A stretch of 64,000 nt of DNA from Rhizobium lusitanum (GTDB lineage: Bacteria; Pseudomonadota; Alphaproteobacteria; Rhizobiales; Rhizobiaceae), in contig NZ_CP050308.1 in the NCBI RefSeq assembly GCF_014189535.1, positions 3,213,001 to 3,277,000 on the forward strand, given 5' to 3'. The notes beneath the pieces were generated by a model. That model did not search any database. It worked only from the letters and a program-made list of their open reading frames with translations, and had not been told where the DNA came from. Made by a program: the position numbers and the translations under genes. Of this stretch, positions 15,932 to 25,658 are shown piece after piece; position 1 is the first letter of the stretch; every line of letters begins with the position of its first letter.

Positions 15932-16936
15932 ATGTTGCGATTTCTTTTCAGCCGTCTTGCGGTGCTGATCCCGACATTCCTCGGCGTATCGATTATCGCC
16001 TTCTCCCTCATCCGGCTGCTTCCGGGCGATCCTGTCATGCTGCTCTCGGGCGAACGGGTCATGTCGCCGGAGCGACATGCGCAGATCTCCCATGATCTCG
16101 GCTATGACCGCCCGATGGTCGTCCAGTACGGCAGTTACATCTGGAAGGCACTGCACGGCGATCTCGGCGCCTCGATCACCACCAAGCGTGATGTGCTGAC
16201 CGACTTCTTCACCTTCTTCCCGGCAACGCTGGAACTATCGATCTGCGCCATGATCCTGGCGATCTGTCTTGGCATTCCGGCCGGCGTTTTCGCCGCCGTC
16301 AAGCGTGGCACATGGTTCGACCAGAGCGTCATGGGTGTGGCCCTCGTCGGCTATTCCATGCCGATCTTCTGGTGGGGTTTGCTGCTGATCATCGTCTTCA
16401 ACGGTTACCTGCACTGGACGCCGGTTTCGGGCCGCATCGGCCTCATCTATTTCTTCAAGCCGATCACCGGCTTCATGCTGATCGACAGTCTGCTGTCCGG
16501 TCAGAAGGGCGCCTTTGCCTCCGCGCTCAACTCGCTGATCCTGCCGACGGTCGTGCTCGGCACCATTCCGCTTGCCGTCATCGCTCGGCAGACGCGCTCG
16601 GCCATGCTGGAAGTGCTCGGCGAGGATTATGTCCGCACTGCCCGCTCCAAGGGCCTCTCGCCGCTGCGCGTCGTCTCCGTGCACGCGCTGCGAAACGCCA
16701 TGATACCCGTCGTCACCACCATCGGCCTGCAGGTCGGCGTGCTGCTCGGCGGCGCCATCCTGACGGAAAGCATCTTTTCCTGGCCGGGTATCGGCAAGTG
16801 GATGATCGATGCCGTCTCCAAGCGCGATTATCCCGTAGTGCAGGGCGGCCTTCTTCTGATCGCCGGTATCGTCATGCTGGTCAATCTTGCCGTCGACCTG
16901 CTCTACGGCTTCATCAATCCACGTATTCGTCACTAG
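15932..16936 (+). CDS. dppB: Dipeptide ABC transporter permease DppB
   Basis: A 334-residue inner-membrane permease of the oligopeptide type, with about six membrane segments. The N-terminus MLRFLFSRLAVLIPTFLGVSIIAF and the GDP motif (RLLPGDPVMLL) are typical of DppB. The ATPase-contacting EAA loop is YVRTARSKGLSPLRVVSVHALRN, and the end TESIFSWPGIGKWMIDAV ... LLYGFINPRIRH is standard for the family. It pairs with DppC to form the channel. The gene is separated from dppC by 9 bases. Confidence 0.94.
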   Translation: MLRFLFSRLAVLIPTFLGVSIIAFSLIRLLPGDPVMLLSGERVMSPERHAQISHDLGYDRPMVVQYGSYIWKALHGDLGASITTKRDVLTDFFTFFPATLELSICAMILAICLGIPAGVFAAVKRGTWFDQSVMGVALVGYSMPIFWWGLLLIIVFNGYLHWTPVSGRIGLIYFFKPITGFMLIDSLLSGQKGAFASALNSLILPTVVLGTIPLAVIARQTRSAMLEVLGEDYVRTARSKGLSPLRVVSVHALRNAMIPVVTTIGLQVGVLLGGAILTESIFSWPGIGKWMIDAVSKRDYPVVQGGLLLIAGIVMLVNLAVDLLYGFINPRIRH

Positions 16937-16945
16937 GAGCGGCCC

Positions 16946-17839
16946 ATGAGCACGGTCAGTGTCAAGTCCGACCGCCCCTCCGCTCTTGCGGAGTTCTGGT
17001 ATTATTTCTCGCGAAACAAGGGCGCCGTCATCGGGCTGGCGATCTTCGTTTTCGTGCTGTTCCTGGCGATCTTCGCCGGCATCGTCGCCCCGCATGATCC
17101 GGACGCCGCCTATGGCAGCGCCATGCAGCGCCTGCCGCCCTTCTGGACTGAAGGCAGCAATAGCAGCTTCCTTTTCGGTACCGACGCCAATGGTCGCGAC
17201 CTTCTCTCGCGCCTGATCTACGGCACGCGGTTCTCGCTGTTCATCGGCCTCGTGGTCGCCTCGCTTTCGGCGCTCGCCGGCATCCTGATCGGCCTTGTCG
17301 CCGGCTATGTCCGCGGTAGCACCGATACGATCATCATGCGCGTCATGGACATCATCCTTGCCATCCCCTCATTGCTGCTTGCCCTCGTGCTGGTGGCGAT
17401 CCTCGGGCCTGGCCTGACCAACGCGATGATTGCGATCTCGATCGTCAACCAGCCGCATTTCGTCCGCCTGACGCGCGCTTCGGTGATGGCCGAGCGTGAC
17501 AAGGAATATGTCATTGCCTCGCGCGTTTCCGGTGCCGGCCCGCTGCGTCTGATGTTCAAGACCATCCTGCCGAACTGTCTCGGGCCACTGATCGTGCAGG
17601 CGACGCTTGCCTTCTCCTCCGCGATCCTCGATGCCGCCGCCCTCGGCTTTCTCGGCCAGGGCGCACAGCCGCCGACACCAGAATGGGGCACGATGTTGGC
17701 GGATTCGCGCGAATTCTTCCAGAGCAACCCCTGGCTGGTCACTCTCCCCGGTCTCTGCATCCTGATCACGGTTCTCGCCATCAATCTGATGGGCGACGGC
17801 CTGCGCGATGCCTTCGACCCGAAGCTGAAGAGGTCGTAA
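16946..17839 (+). CDS. dppC: Dipeptide ABC transporter permease DppC
   Basis: A 297-residue permease with about six membrane segments. It shows the DppC features: an N-terminal cytoplasmic stretch followed by GAVIGLAIFVFVLFLAIFAG, LFGTDANGRDLLSRLIYGTR in the first periplasmic region, the EAA loop YVIASRVSGAGPLRLMFKTILPN, and the LNLMGDGLRDAFDPK-like end. AGGAG lies just before the ATG. Its TAA overlaps the dppD ATG (TAATG), so translation is coupled. Confidence 0.94.
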   Translation: MSTVSVKSDRPSALAEFWYYFSRNKGAVIGLAIFVFVLFLAIFAGIVAPHDPDAAYGSAMQRLPPFWTEGSNSSFLFGTDANGRDLLSRLIYGTRFSLFIGLVVASLSALAGILIGLVAGYVRGSTDTIIMRVMDIILAIPSLLLALVLVAILGPGLTNAMIAISIVNQPHFVRLTRASVMAERDKEYVIASRVSGAGPLRLMFKTILPNCLGPLIVQATLAFSSAILDAAALGFLGQGAQPPTPEWGTMLADSREFFQSNPWLVTLPGLCILITVLAINLMGDGLRDAFDPKLKRS

Positions 17840-18851
17840 TGGCGCTTCTCGATATTCAGAATCTCACCGTCGAATTCCAGACCGCATCCGGCCTGTTCCG
17901 GGCGGTGGACGGTGTCTCGCTCACCTGCGACAAGGGGGAAATCCTCTCGATCGTCGGCGAATCCGGCTCCGGCAAGTCCGTGTCCATGCTGGCGCTGATG
18001 GGGCTTCTGCCCTGGACGGCGAAGATTACCGCCGACCGCATGATGTTCGATGGCAAGGACCTGCGCGGCATCTCTTCGCGGCAGCGCCGCAAGATCGTCG
18101 GCAAGGACATGGCGATGATCTTCCAGGAGCCGATGTCGAGCCTCAATCCGTGCTTCACGGTCGGCTTCCAGCTCGGCGAGACCCTGCGCATTCACATGGG
18201 CCTCGACCGCAAGGCGCGCCGCGAGCGCTCGATCGAGCTTCTGAATCTCGTCGGCATCCCGGCGCCGGAAGATCGCCTGTCGAATTTTCCGCACCAGATG
18301 TCGGGCGGCATGAGCCAGCGCGTCATGATCGCGATGGCGCTTGCCTGCAATCCGAAACTCCTGATCGCCGACGAGCCGACCACAGCACTCGACGTGACCA
18401 TCCAGGCGCAGATCCTCGACCTGCTCGTGCGCCTGCAGCAGGAGCAGGGCATGGCGCTGGTGCTGATCACCCATGACATGGGCGTGGTGGCCGAGACCGC
18501 CGAGCGCGTGCAGGTGCAATATGCCGGCCAGAAGGTCGAGGAGCAGCCGGTCAAGGCGCTGTTCCGCGATCCGCATCATCCCTATACGGCGGCACTTCTT
18601 TCGGCTCTGCCGGAGCGGGCCATCGTCGGCCAGCGCCTGCCGTCGATTGCCGGCGTCGTTCCCGGCCAGCATGACCGTCCCACGGGCTGTCTTTTCGCGC
18701 CCCGCTGTTCGTTCGCGACGCCCGAATGCGATCGCGGCGTCAAGCGCCAGGGCATCGAACTCGGCGTAACGCTCTGCAATTATCCGCTGGAACACGGCAA
18801 GCCGCTCGGTCATCCCGGCCTTGTCGCCACGCAAACAGCAGGAGGTGCCGC

Positions 18852-18855
<4 letters not shown>
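17839..18855 (+). CDS. dppD: Dipeptide ABC transporter ATP-binding protein DppD
   Basis: A 338-residue ATPase. Walker A is GESGSGKS at residues 40-47, the ABC signature MSGGMSQR, and Walker [13 protein letters not shown]. The C-terminal OppD/F extension ([14 protein letters not shown], then [17 protein letters not shown]) carries cysteines found in this subfamily, which may bind an Fe-S cluster. With DppF it powers import. The start overlaps dppC by one base, and its end overlaps dppF as ATGA. Frames upstream of the ATG at 17839 lie inside dppC and were rejected. Confidence 0.94.
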
Positions 18856-19805
<950 letters not shown>

Positions 19806-19816
19806 TCCAAGTTGCG

Positions 19817-19853
19817 AATCGGGCATGGCCGGTCTTTCTGGCCGTGTCCGATT
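19817..19853 (+). terminator. Hairpin after dppF
   Basis: AATCGGGCATGGCC (19817-19830) pairs with GGCCGTGTCCGATT (19840-19853) over 14 positions, two of them G-U wobbles as RNA. It starts 12 bases past the dppF stop. There is no T-run, so it may be a Rho-dependent end or a stabiliser. Confidence 0.5.
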
Positions 19854-19880
19854 GATGATTATTCATTCAGGGCGAATTCA

Positions 19881-20408
19881 ATGAGCGATACATCAAGCAC
19901 TTCCCTCGCCATCATTGTCATGGGCGTCAGCGGCAGCGGCAAATCCTCGATCGGCGAAAAGATGGCTGCTCGGCTCGGCCTGCACTATGTCGAGGGTGAT
20001 GCGCTGCATCCCGCCGTAAATGTCGAGAAGATGAGCAAGGGCATCCCGTTGACGGACGAGGATCGCTGGCCCTGGCTCGATGTGATCGGTCAGGAGATCG
20101 CCGCGAGCCTTGCAAAAGGCGAGGGCATCGCCGTTTCCTGCTCGGCATTGAAACTTGTCTATCGCGAGCGTCTGCGGGCTGCCGCCGGCGGACACCTCTA
20201 TTTCATCTATCTCGACGGCTCGAAGGAATTGCTGACCAGGCGCATGGGCGAACGCAAGGGCCACTTCATGCCGTCGTCGCTGCTGGAAAGCCAGCTCCGC
20301 ACGCTGGAAGTGCCGACCGGCGAGCCCGGCGTGGTCACCGTCAGCATCGATGATACCATCGACGGCATCGTCGAGGCTGCACTGAAGGGCCTTGCCGCTA
20401 TCCGTTGA
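19881..20408 (+). CDS. gntK: Gluconokinase
   Basis: A 175-residue GntK-type kinase that phosphorylates gluconate to 6-phosphogluconate with ATP, feeding the Entner-Doudoroff or pentose phosphate pathway. The P-loop GVSGSGKS is at residues 15-22. Family blocks are YVEGDALHPAVNVEKMSKGIPL, DEDRWPWL, VSCSALKLVYRERLR, and RKGHFMPSSLLESQ. The ATG at 19881 follows an AGGG-type site; upstream frame is unsupported. It lies between the dpp hairpin and a convergent oxidoreductase gene; no other gluconate genes are near. Confidence 0.93.
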   Translation: MSDTSSTSLAIIVMGVSGSGKSSIGEKMAARLGLHYVEGDALHPAVNVEKMSKGIPLTDEDRWPWLDVIGQEIAASLAKGEGIAVSCSALKLVYRERLRAAAGGHLYFIYLDGSKELLTRRMGERKGHFMPSSLLESQLRTLEVPTGEPGVVTVSIDDTIDGIVEAALKGLAAIR

Positions 20409-20420
20409 AGCCTTGCAATA

Positions 20421-21668
20421 TCAGGGCGCAAACCGGTCCGGCGCATAGGCCGAGATATCGATGAAGGGCGTTTCGCCGGTGATGAGTTCGGCAAGAACGC
20501 GGCCGGTCACCGGCCCGAGCGTCAGGCCGTGATGGGCGTGGCCGAAGGCAAACCACAACCCGTTATGGCGCGGCGCCTTGCCGATGATCGGCATCATGTC
20601 CGGCGTGCAGGGGCGAGCGCCCATCCAGGGTTCCGCATCGAGCCGCTCGCCGAGCGGAAAGACGGTGCGGGCAACGGCTTCGGCGCGGTCGAGCTGCACC
20701 GGTGTTTTCGGTGCGTCGCGCAACGCGAATTCGGCCCCGGTCGTCAACCTGATGCCGCGGCTCATCGGCGCCATCAGGTAGCCGCGCTCCGCATCCAGCA
20801 CCCAATTGTTGAGGACGGCGTTGCCCTCGGCGGCGTAATGCATGTGGTACCCACGCTTGACGCCGAGCGGGAAGGCGTAGCCAAAACGCTTCGTCACCTG
20901 ATCCGCCCAGGGGCCAAGTGCGACGACGACATCCTCGGCCTCGATCGAGCCTTCCGCCGTCACCATCTTCCAGCTTGAGCCGGACAGGCCGAGCGAGACG
21001 GCGTCGCCGGTCGTCACGCGGCCGCCGATGCTTTCGAAATATTTGCGATAGGCGGCGGTCAACCCATGTGGATCGAGCACCGACCACGGATCGCGCCAGC
21101 GCAGGGCGCCCGCGAAACTGTCCTTGAGATGCGGCTCCGATGTTGCCACGTCCGCGCCGGTCAAGGCGTCGGAGGTGATGCCGAATTCGCGGCTGAGACG
21201 CTCAGCCTCGGCGAATTCCGCATCGCGTTTCTCGTTCGAGCGGTAAAGCTCTATCCAGCCGTCCTTGCGGATAAGCTCTTCTGCATGCGAGGCCTCGATC
21301 AGATCATTATGCTCGCTGATTGAATGCGCGATCAGTGGCGCATAGGCGCGCGAGATCATCTCATGCCGCTTGGTATTGGAGTTCCACCAGTAGCGCGCGA
21401 GAAAGGCGATCTGGCTCGGCAAGGCCTTGAGATGATAATGCGCGTCGATGCGGTTGTTGAAAGCATAACGCAGCAGCAGACCGAATTGCTGCGGAAAACC
21501 GTAGGGAACAACGCCCTCGCGCTGGATCAGGCCGGCATTGCCGAACGAGGTTTCCTGACCGGGCGGCTTGCGGTCAACGAGGGTGACCTGGCGTCCGCGC
21601 CGTTGGAGGTGGATGGCTGTCGATACGCCGACAATGCCCGCGCCGAGCACGATTGCGTCTTTTGTCAT
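20421..21668 (-). CDS. FAD-dependent oxidoreductase, D-amino acid dehydrogenase-like
   Basis: A 415-residue DAO-family flavoprotein. The N-terminal dinucleotide motif is VLGAGIVGVSTAIHLQRRGRQVTLVDRK, followed by PGQETSFGNAGLIQREGVVPY, the DadA-like FAD region. The C-terminal end (GARPCTPDMMPIIGKAP, FAFGHAHHGLTLGPVTGR) is the standard FAD-closing region. It probably deaminates a D-amino acid and passes electrons to the respiratory chain; the substrate is not shown by sequence. It is convergent with gntK with a 12-bp gap. Confidence 0.85.
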   Translation of the reverse strand: MTKDAIVLGAGIVGVSTAIHLQRRGRQVTLVDRKPPGQETSFGNAGLIQREGVVPYGFPQQFGLLLRYAFNNRIDAHYHLKALPSQIAFLARYWWNSNTKRHEMISRAYAPLIAHSISEHNDLIEASHAEELIRKDGWIELYRSNEKRDAEFAEAERLSREFGITSDALTGADVATSEPHLKDSFAGALRWRDPWSVLDPHGLTAAYRKYFESIGGRVTTGDAVSLGLSGSSWKMVTAEGSIEAEDVVVALGPWADQVTKRFGYAFPLGVKRGYHMHYAAEGNAVLNNWVLDAERGYLMAPMSRGIRLTTGAEFALRDAPKTPVQLDRAEAVARTVFPLGERLDAEPWMGARPCTPDMMPIIGKAPRHNGLWFAFGHAHHGLTLGPVTGRVLAELITGETPFIDISAYAPDRFAP

Positions 21669-21701
21669 GATCCCCTGCTATCCGCATGCTTGTTTTTCTG
21701 C

Positions 21702-21742
21702 GCCTGATCCCGAAAGACGCTCGGCCCCTTCCGGGATCAGGC
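21702..21742. repeat. REP-like perfect hairpin
   Basis: GCCTGATCCCG (21702-21712) and CGGGATCAGGC (21732-21742) make a perfect 11-bp stem around 19 bases. It resembles the GATCCCG palindromes scattered in Rhizobiales genomes. It lies in the 127-bp gap between the DadA-like and methyltransferase genes and may terminate the latter. Confidence 0.6.
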
Positions 21743-21795
21743 TTCAAGCATTGAAAATGCCTGCCAAAATGCTGCGGTGCAAATGAAAAATGCGA

Positions 21796-22293
21796 TCACG
21801 CCATGGCCTGATCCAGGGCCGCATTCTCGGCGCGAATGCGTATCGCGAGGATGGCGGCGTTGAGCAGCGAGAAGATGACGGCATGGAGCGGCAGGCCGAA
21901 GGCAAGCGGCAATACGGCGATCTCGCCGACCACCACGGCATAGTTCGGATGGCTGAGAAAGCGGTATGGTCCGCTTACCACCAGCGGCGCTCCCGGGAGT
22001 ATGATGATCCGGGTGGTCCAGCGACCTTTCAGCGTTGCAAGCACCCAGACGCGCAAGCCTTGCAACACCATGAAGGTGATGAACCAGACAGGGACGACCG
22101 GTTGCCCGGTCGCGAAGAGCCACAGGCTGATGAGCCAGGCGGCATGCATCGCCACCATATAGGGATAATGCCCCGGCGCGATCTCCCGGCCACCCTGCGC
22201 GAGAAGTGCAGCGGTGTTGCGCCGGGCATGGATCAGTTCGGCAAGCCGCTGCAGGGTGACGAAGGTCAGAAGTGCGATGGACGGCCAGAGCAT
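21796..22293 (-). CDS. Isoprenylcysteine carboxyl methyltransferase (ICMT) family protein
   Basis: A 165-residue membrane methyltransferase with about four hydrophobic segments. The C-terminal block GPYRFLSHPNYAVVVGEIAVLPLAFGLP is the ICMT/PEMT SAM-binding motif. The ATG shares one base with the stop of the type III polyketide synthase gene (TGATG), so translation is coupled. In other bacteria (Bacillus BpsAB, Streptomyces SrsAB) such an enzyme O-methylates the alkylpyrone or alkylresorcinol made by the synthase. The same task is inferred here. Confidence 0.88.
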   Translation of the reverse strand: MLWPSIALLTFVTLQRLAELIHARRNTAALLAQGGREIAPGHYPYMVAMHAAWLISLWLFATGQPVVPVWFITFMVLQGLRVWVLATLKGRWTTRIIILPGAPLVVSGPYRFLSHPNYAVVVGEIAVLPLAFGLPLHAVIFSLLNAAILAIRIRAENAALDQAMA

Positions 22294-23345
22294 CAGGCAA
22301 CCCTCTTCAACGTGATGCAGCTCGCCGTGAAGCCTGGACCCATGGCGACCATGGCCGAGCGCCTCGGCAGGCCGGCAAGAATGGCGCGCTCCAGTACGAA
22401 GAGCACCGTCGGTGACGACATGTTGCCATAGTCGCCGATTACCTCGCGCTCGATATCCAGCGAGCCTGGCTCGAGACCGAAGGCGGTCTCCAGTGCCTGT
22501 AGCACCTTGGTGCCGCCGGGATGGCAGATGAAGCGGTCGATATCGGAGATATCAAGGCCGGCGCGGTCGAGAATGCCGGCGACGGCGGGCTTGATGTTCG
22601 CCTCGGCAAAGGGCGGCAGCGATTGTTCCAGGATAATGCCGAAGCCGGTATCGTCGATCTTCCAGCCCATGATGCCGAGCGTATCGGGAAAGAGATGTTC
22701 GCCTGTCGATTCGATCTCGGCCAGCCCCTCCTTGCCGGTCCGCAGGATGCAAGCGGCCGCGCCGTCGCCGAACAGCGCCGTGGCGATAATGTTCGGCCGC
22801 GTCAGCTCATCCAGCCGGAAGGCGAGGGAGCAGAGCTCGATGGAAACGAAGAGCACGACGGCGCCCGGACGGCTCTTCGCCATGCGCGAGGCGATGGCAA
22901 GTCCGGAGACGCCGGCCGCGCAACCCAGCCCGAAGACCGGCACGCGCTCGATATCGGAACGGAAGCCCATTTCGCGCGCAAGCCGCGCCTCTAGGCTCGG
23001 TGTCGCAAAGCCGGTCGAGGATACGGTGACGATGCAATCGACCTCTTCAGCCCGAAGCCCGGCGCGTTCCAGCGCCTTGGTCGTTGTCTCCTTGAAGAGC
23101 TGGCTTGCGACCTCGGCATAGGCTTCCATACGGTCCTGCCAGCCATGCGGCTGTTCGAACCAGGAGAGCGGACGGGCGGCATGGCGTTTACGGATGCCGG
23201 CGCTTTCGAACACGCGGGCAAGATGTTTGAAATCGCGGAACCGATCGGAAAACAGGCGGCCGGCGGTCTCGGCGGCTTCCGTTTGGTGGATGATATTATC
23301 GGGCGTGGCGACGGCCAGACTGACAAGCTTGACGGTATTGGTCAC
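22293..23345 (-). CDS. Type III polyketide synthase (chalcone/stilbene synthase family)
   Basis: A 350-residue thiolase-fold synthase with a complete catalytic triad: Cys142 (FGLGCAAGVSGL), His275 (FICHPGGTKVL) and Asn308 (GDYGNMSSPTVLFVL). Such enzymes extend an acyl-CoA with malonyl-CoA to pyrones or resorcinols. The GTG at 23345 was chosen because AAGGAG lies 6 bases upstream and the length then equals the family norm; an ATG at 23405 adds 20 unlikely residues. It is coupled to the ICMT-family gene. No acyl-CoA ligase or fatty-acid-synthase gene is adjacent, so the starter is unknown. Confidence 0.93.
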   Translation of the reverse strand: MTNTVKLVSLAVATPDNIIHQTEAAETAGRLFSDRFRDFKHLARVFESAGIRKRHAARPLSWFEQPHGWQDRMEAYAEVASQLFKETTTKALERAGLRAEEVDCIVTVSSTGFATPSLEARLAREMGFRSDIERVPVFGLGCAAGVSGLAIASRMAKSRPGAVVLFVSIELCSLAFRLDELTRPNIIATALFGDGAAACILRTGKEGLAEIESTGEHLFPDTLGIMGWKIDDTGFGIILEQSLPPFAEANIKPAVAGILDRAGLDISDIDRFICHPGGTKVLQALETAFGLEPGSLDIEREVIGDYGNMSSPTVLFVLERAILAGLPRRSAMVAMGPGFTASCITLKRVA

Positions 23346-23487
23346 TCGGTTCTCCTTGGCGACCCTCGGCGGGGTACGCAGGAGGAAACACGCCATCGTC
23401 AGCACTTATTCGGAACCCGTCGGTCACGAAGGAGTGATGGCCCGGAGGAAATCCGGTCGCGAGAAAAAATATCTGATGGCTGCGAAT

Positions 23488-23530
23488 AAAATGAACGGAT
23501 GGCGTGTTCTCCCATCGCAACGTTCATTTT
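23488..23530 (+). promoter_or_regulatory. Large inverted repeat directly before the TPR-gene ribosome site
   Basis: AAAATGAACG (23488-23497) is a perfect inverted match to CGTTCATTTT (23521-23530). Inside it GATGG (23498-23502) pairs with CCATC (23512-23516), leaving a 9-base loop and a GCAA bulge. The element ends five bases before the AAGGAG of the TPR gene. It could be an RNA hairpin gating translation or a DNA operator. Confidence 0.55.
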
Positions 23531-23546
23531 GCCAAGGAGCAATCCC

Positions 23547-24089
23547 ATGACCACCACCGCTTTCCGCCTGGCCTCGGCCGCTCTCGGTGCCTGCCTTACC
23601 CTCGGCGCTTTCGTAATTCCCGTCTTCGCAGCCGGCGACGATTCGAGCACGACGCCGACCTGCAAGAAGGGCGAGATCTACGACCAGAAGACCAAAAAAT
23701 GCGTGAAGCAGCAGGGCGCGAATATCACCGACGAAAACCGCGCCGACTATGCCTATTCGCTGGCCAAGAAGGATCATCGCTATGAAGAAGCGCTGGCCGT
23801 TCTCGACACCTTGCAGAACCCGAATACGGCGGAAGCGCTGAACTATCGCGGCTATGTCACCCGCAAGCTCGGCCGCACGGATGAAGGTATTTCCTACTAT
23901 AAGAGGTCCGTCGCCATGGACCCGAAATACACGCTGGTTCGCGAATATCTCGGCGAAGCCTACGTCATCAAGGGCCAGATCGACCTCGCCAAGGATCAGC
24001 TCAGCACCATCAAGGCGCTCTGCGGCAACACGTCCTGCGAAGAATATCAGGATTTGAACAGCGCCATCCAGAATCCGTCGAGCCTCTGA
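23547..24089 (+). CDS. Secreted TPR-repeat protein, first gene of an ECF sigma cluster
   Basis: A 180-residue protein with an N-terminal signal peptide (FRLASAALGACLTLGAFVIPVFA, cleavage near residue 28). A small Cys pair follows (CKKGEIYDQKTKKCVK), then about three tetratricopeptide helices (EEALAVLDTLQNPNTAEALN, GYVTRKLGRTDEGISYYKRS, LVREYLGEAYVIKGQIDLA) and a second Cys pair near the end (CGNTSC). It is probably periplasmic. AGGAG lies 8 bases upstream. The ECF sigma and anti-sigma genes follow on the same strand, so it may be a target or sensor of that pair. Confidence 0.85.
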   Translation: MTTTAFRLASAALGACLTLGAFVIPVFAAGDDSSTTPTCKKGEIYDQKTKKCVKQQGANITDENRADYAYSLAKKDHRYEEALAVLDTLQNPNTAEALNYRGYVTRKLGRTDEGISYYKRSVAMDPKYTLVREYLGEAYVIKGQIDLAKDQLSTIKALCGNTSCEEYQDLNSAIQNPSSL

Positions 24090-24148
24090 TTTCAGGGTCG
24101 GACCTGAGATGGCCGGCATAAGCAGTGAGTATTGAGAGGGATATCAGA

Positions 24149-24775
24149 GTGTCAGTCGCTCATTCCACGATTTCTGCTTATAGTCGGACACGATCGGAAC
24201 CGTCGGCAAGGCCGGCGGTTCCCAAGAACGAGAACCTCGCGGAGGGTGTCATCGCCAGCGAAGAGGATATCAGGGCGGGCCTGTCGCAGCATCTGACGCG
24301 GCTCTGGCGCTATGCCGTCGTGCTGTCGCGTCAACGCGACGTGGCGGATGATCTGGTGCAGGCAACCTGCGTCAGGGCGCTGGAGCGCGCGCATCAGTTC
24401 ATCGCCGGTACGCGGCTCGACCGCTGGCTGTTTTCGATCCTGCATTCGATCTGGCTGAACGAGATCCGCTCTCGCCGGGTGCGCATGGGTCAAGGCTTCG
24501 TCGATGCCGATGAGGCATTGGTCTTCGACGGTGCGCGCGAGACGGAGACGCATATCTTGGCGGGGCAGGTGCTGAAGCAGGTGCAGGCGCTGCCGGAAGC
24601 GCAGCGCACTGCCGTCTTCCTCGCCTATGTCGAAGGACTGTCCTATCGCGAGGTGGCACAGGTTCTGGATGTGCCGATCGGAACGGTGATGAGCCGGCTG
24701 GCGGCGGCGCGGGCCAAGCTCGCCGATGGCATGGGAGCGATGGACGAGGCACGACTGGGGAACGGACATGAGTGA
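24149..24775 (+). CDS. ECF-type RNA polymerase sigma factor
   Basis: A 208-residue sigma-70 of the extracytoplasmic function group. Region 2 is HLTRLWRYAVVLSRQRDVADDLVQATCVRAL, followed by WLFSILHSIWLNEIR, and region 4 is LPEAQRTAVFLAYVEGLSYREVAQVLDVPIGTVMSRL. GTG at 24149 has GAGAGGG nearby; the earlier GTG at 24125 lacks a ribosome site. Its end overlaps the anti-sigma gene by eight bases, the usual coupling. The promoter set it reads is not visible from the sequence. The first 40 residues are probably disordered. Confidence 0.92.
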   Translation: MSVAHSTISAYSRTRSEPSARPAVPKNENLAEGVIASEEDIRAGLSQHLTRLWRYAVVLSRQRDVADDLVQATCVRALERAHQFIAGTRLDRWLFSILHSIWLNEIRSRRVRMGQGFVDADEALVFDGARETETHILAGQVLKQVQALPEAQRTAVFLAYVEGLSYREVAQVLDVPIGTVMSRLAAARAKLADGMGAMDEARLGNGHE

Positions 24776-25571
24776 ACAGGACAACAGAAACATGCCCTCG
24801 GACGAACAGCTCACCGCTTTCATCGACGGCGAACTGGAGGCTGTCGAGCATGACAGGATCGAAAGACTGATCGAAAGCGACGCCAGGGTGGCGGAACGCT
24901 TCGATCTCCTGTCGCGCAGCGATCTGCCTTTCCACGAGGCATTCGAGCCGCTGCTTGCTGCCGCCCCAAGCGCGAAGCTGGAGGCGATGCTGGCCGCAAT
25001 CCCTTCTTCCGCGGAGCAGACGAAAGCCGCTTCCGGCATCGGCCGCCGTGGCTTCCTGGGTGCGATTGCCGCCTGCCTGGTCGCGGGCATTGCCATCGAT
25101 CGCGCCGTGATCGGCATCAGCCATCGCCTTGCCAAGCCGGACGAGGGAAGCGAATGGCGTGCCGTGGTTGCGCAATATCTTTCCCTCTATACGCCGGATA
25201 CGCTGAGCGGACCGGCTGGCGATCGAACTGAGCAGGTTGCGCAATTGAGCGAGGTCGGCTCGAAGATAGGTCTCGCTCTGACACCCGAAGCCGTTGCGAT
25301 CCCGGGTATCGATTTCAAGCGCGCCATATTGCTGAATTATGATGACAAGCCTTTGGCACAGATCGCTTATCTCGATCCGGAGAGCGGCCCGATGGCGCTT
25401 TGCATCACCGCTTCCACCACGGGCGCTTCTGCCCCGGATATGGAAAACCGGCGCGGCATGAATGTCGTCTATTGGTCGGATGCCGCGCACGCCTTCATGC
25501 TGATCGGCCATTTGCCGATCGACCGGATGAAGGCGTTGGCGGACGACGTTCGGGGCAGGCTGACGGCCTGA
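24768..25571 (+). CDS. Membrane anti-sigma factor
   Basis: A 267-residue anti-sigma factor. The N-terminal segment DEQLTAFIDGELEAVEHDRIERLIESD is the RsiW/RseA-like sigma-binding helix region; it lacks the HxxxCxxC zinc motif. One membrane segment follows at about 103-123 (RRGFLGAIAACLVAGIAID), and the C-terminal 140 residues (VAQYLSLYTPDTL to VYWSDAAHAFMLIG) are periplasmic. It holds the preceding sigma factor inactive until an envelope signal frees it. The start overlaps the sigma gene. Confidence 0.88.
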   Translation: MSEQDNRNMPSDEQLTAFIDGELEAVEHDRIERLIESDARVAERFDLLSRSDLPFHEAFEPLLAAAPSAKLEAMLAAIPSSAEQTKAASGIGRRGFLGAIAACLVAGIAIDRAVIGISHRLAKPDEGSEWRAVVAQYLSLYTPDTLSGPAGDRTEQVAQLSEVGSKIGLALTPEAVAIPGIDFKRAILLNYDDKPLAQIAYLDPESGPMALCITASTTGASAPDMENRRGMNVVYWSDAAHAFMLIGHLPIDRMKALADDVRGRLTA

Positions 25572-25658
25572 GATTTACCCCCAGCCTGTGGTGAAGAGCT
25601 GCCCATCAGCGCAAGCAGCAGTTTTGCGCTGATGTTTAATCGCAAGAATCCGGGACGC

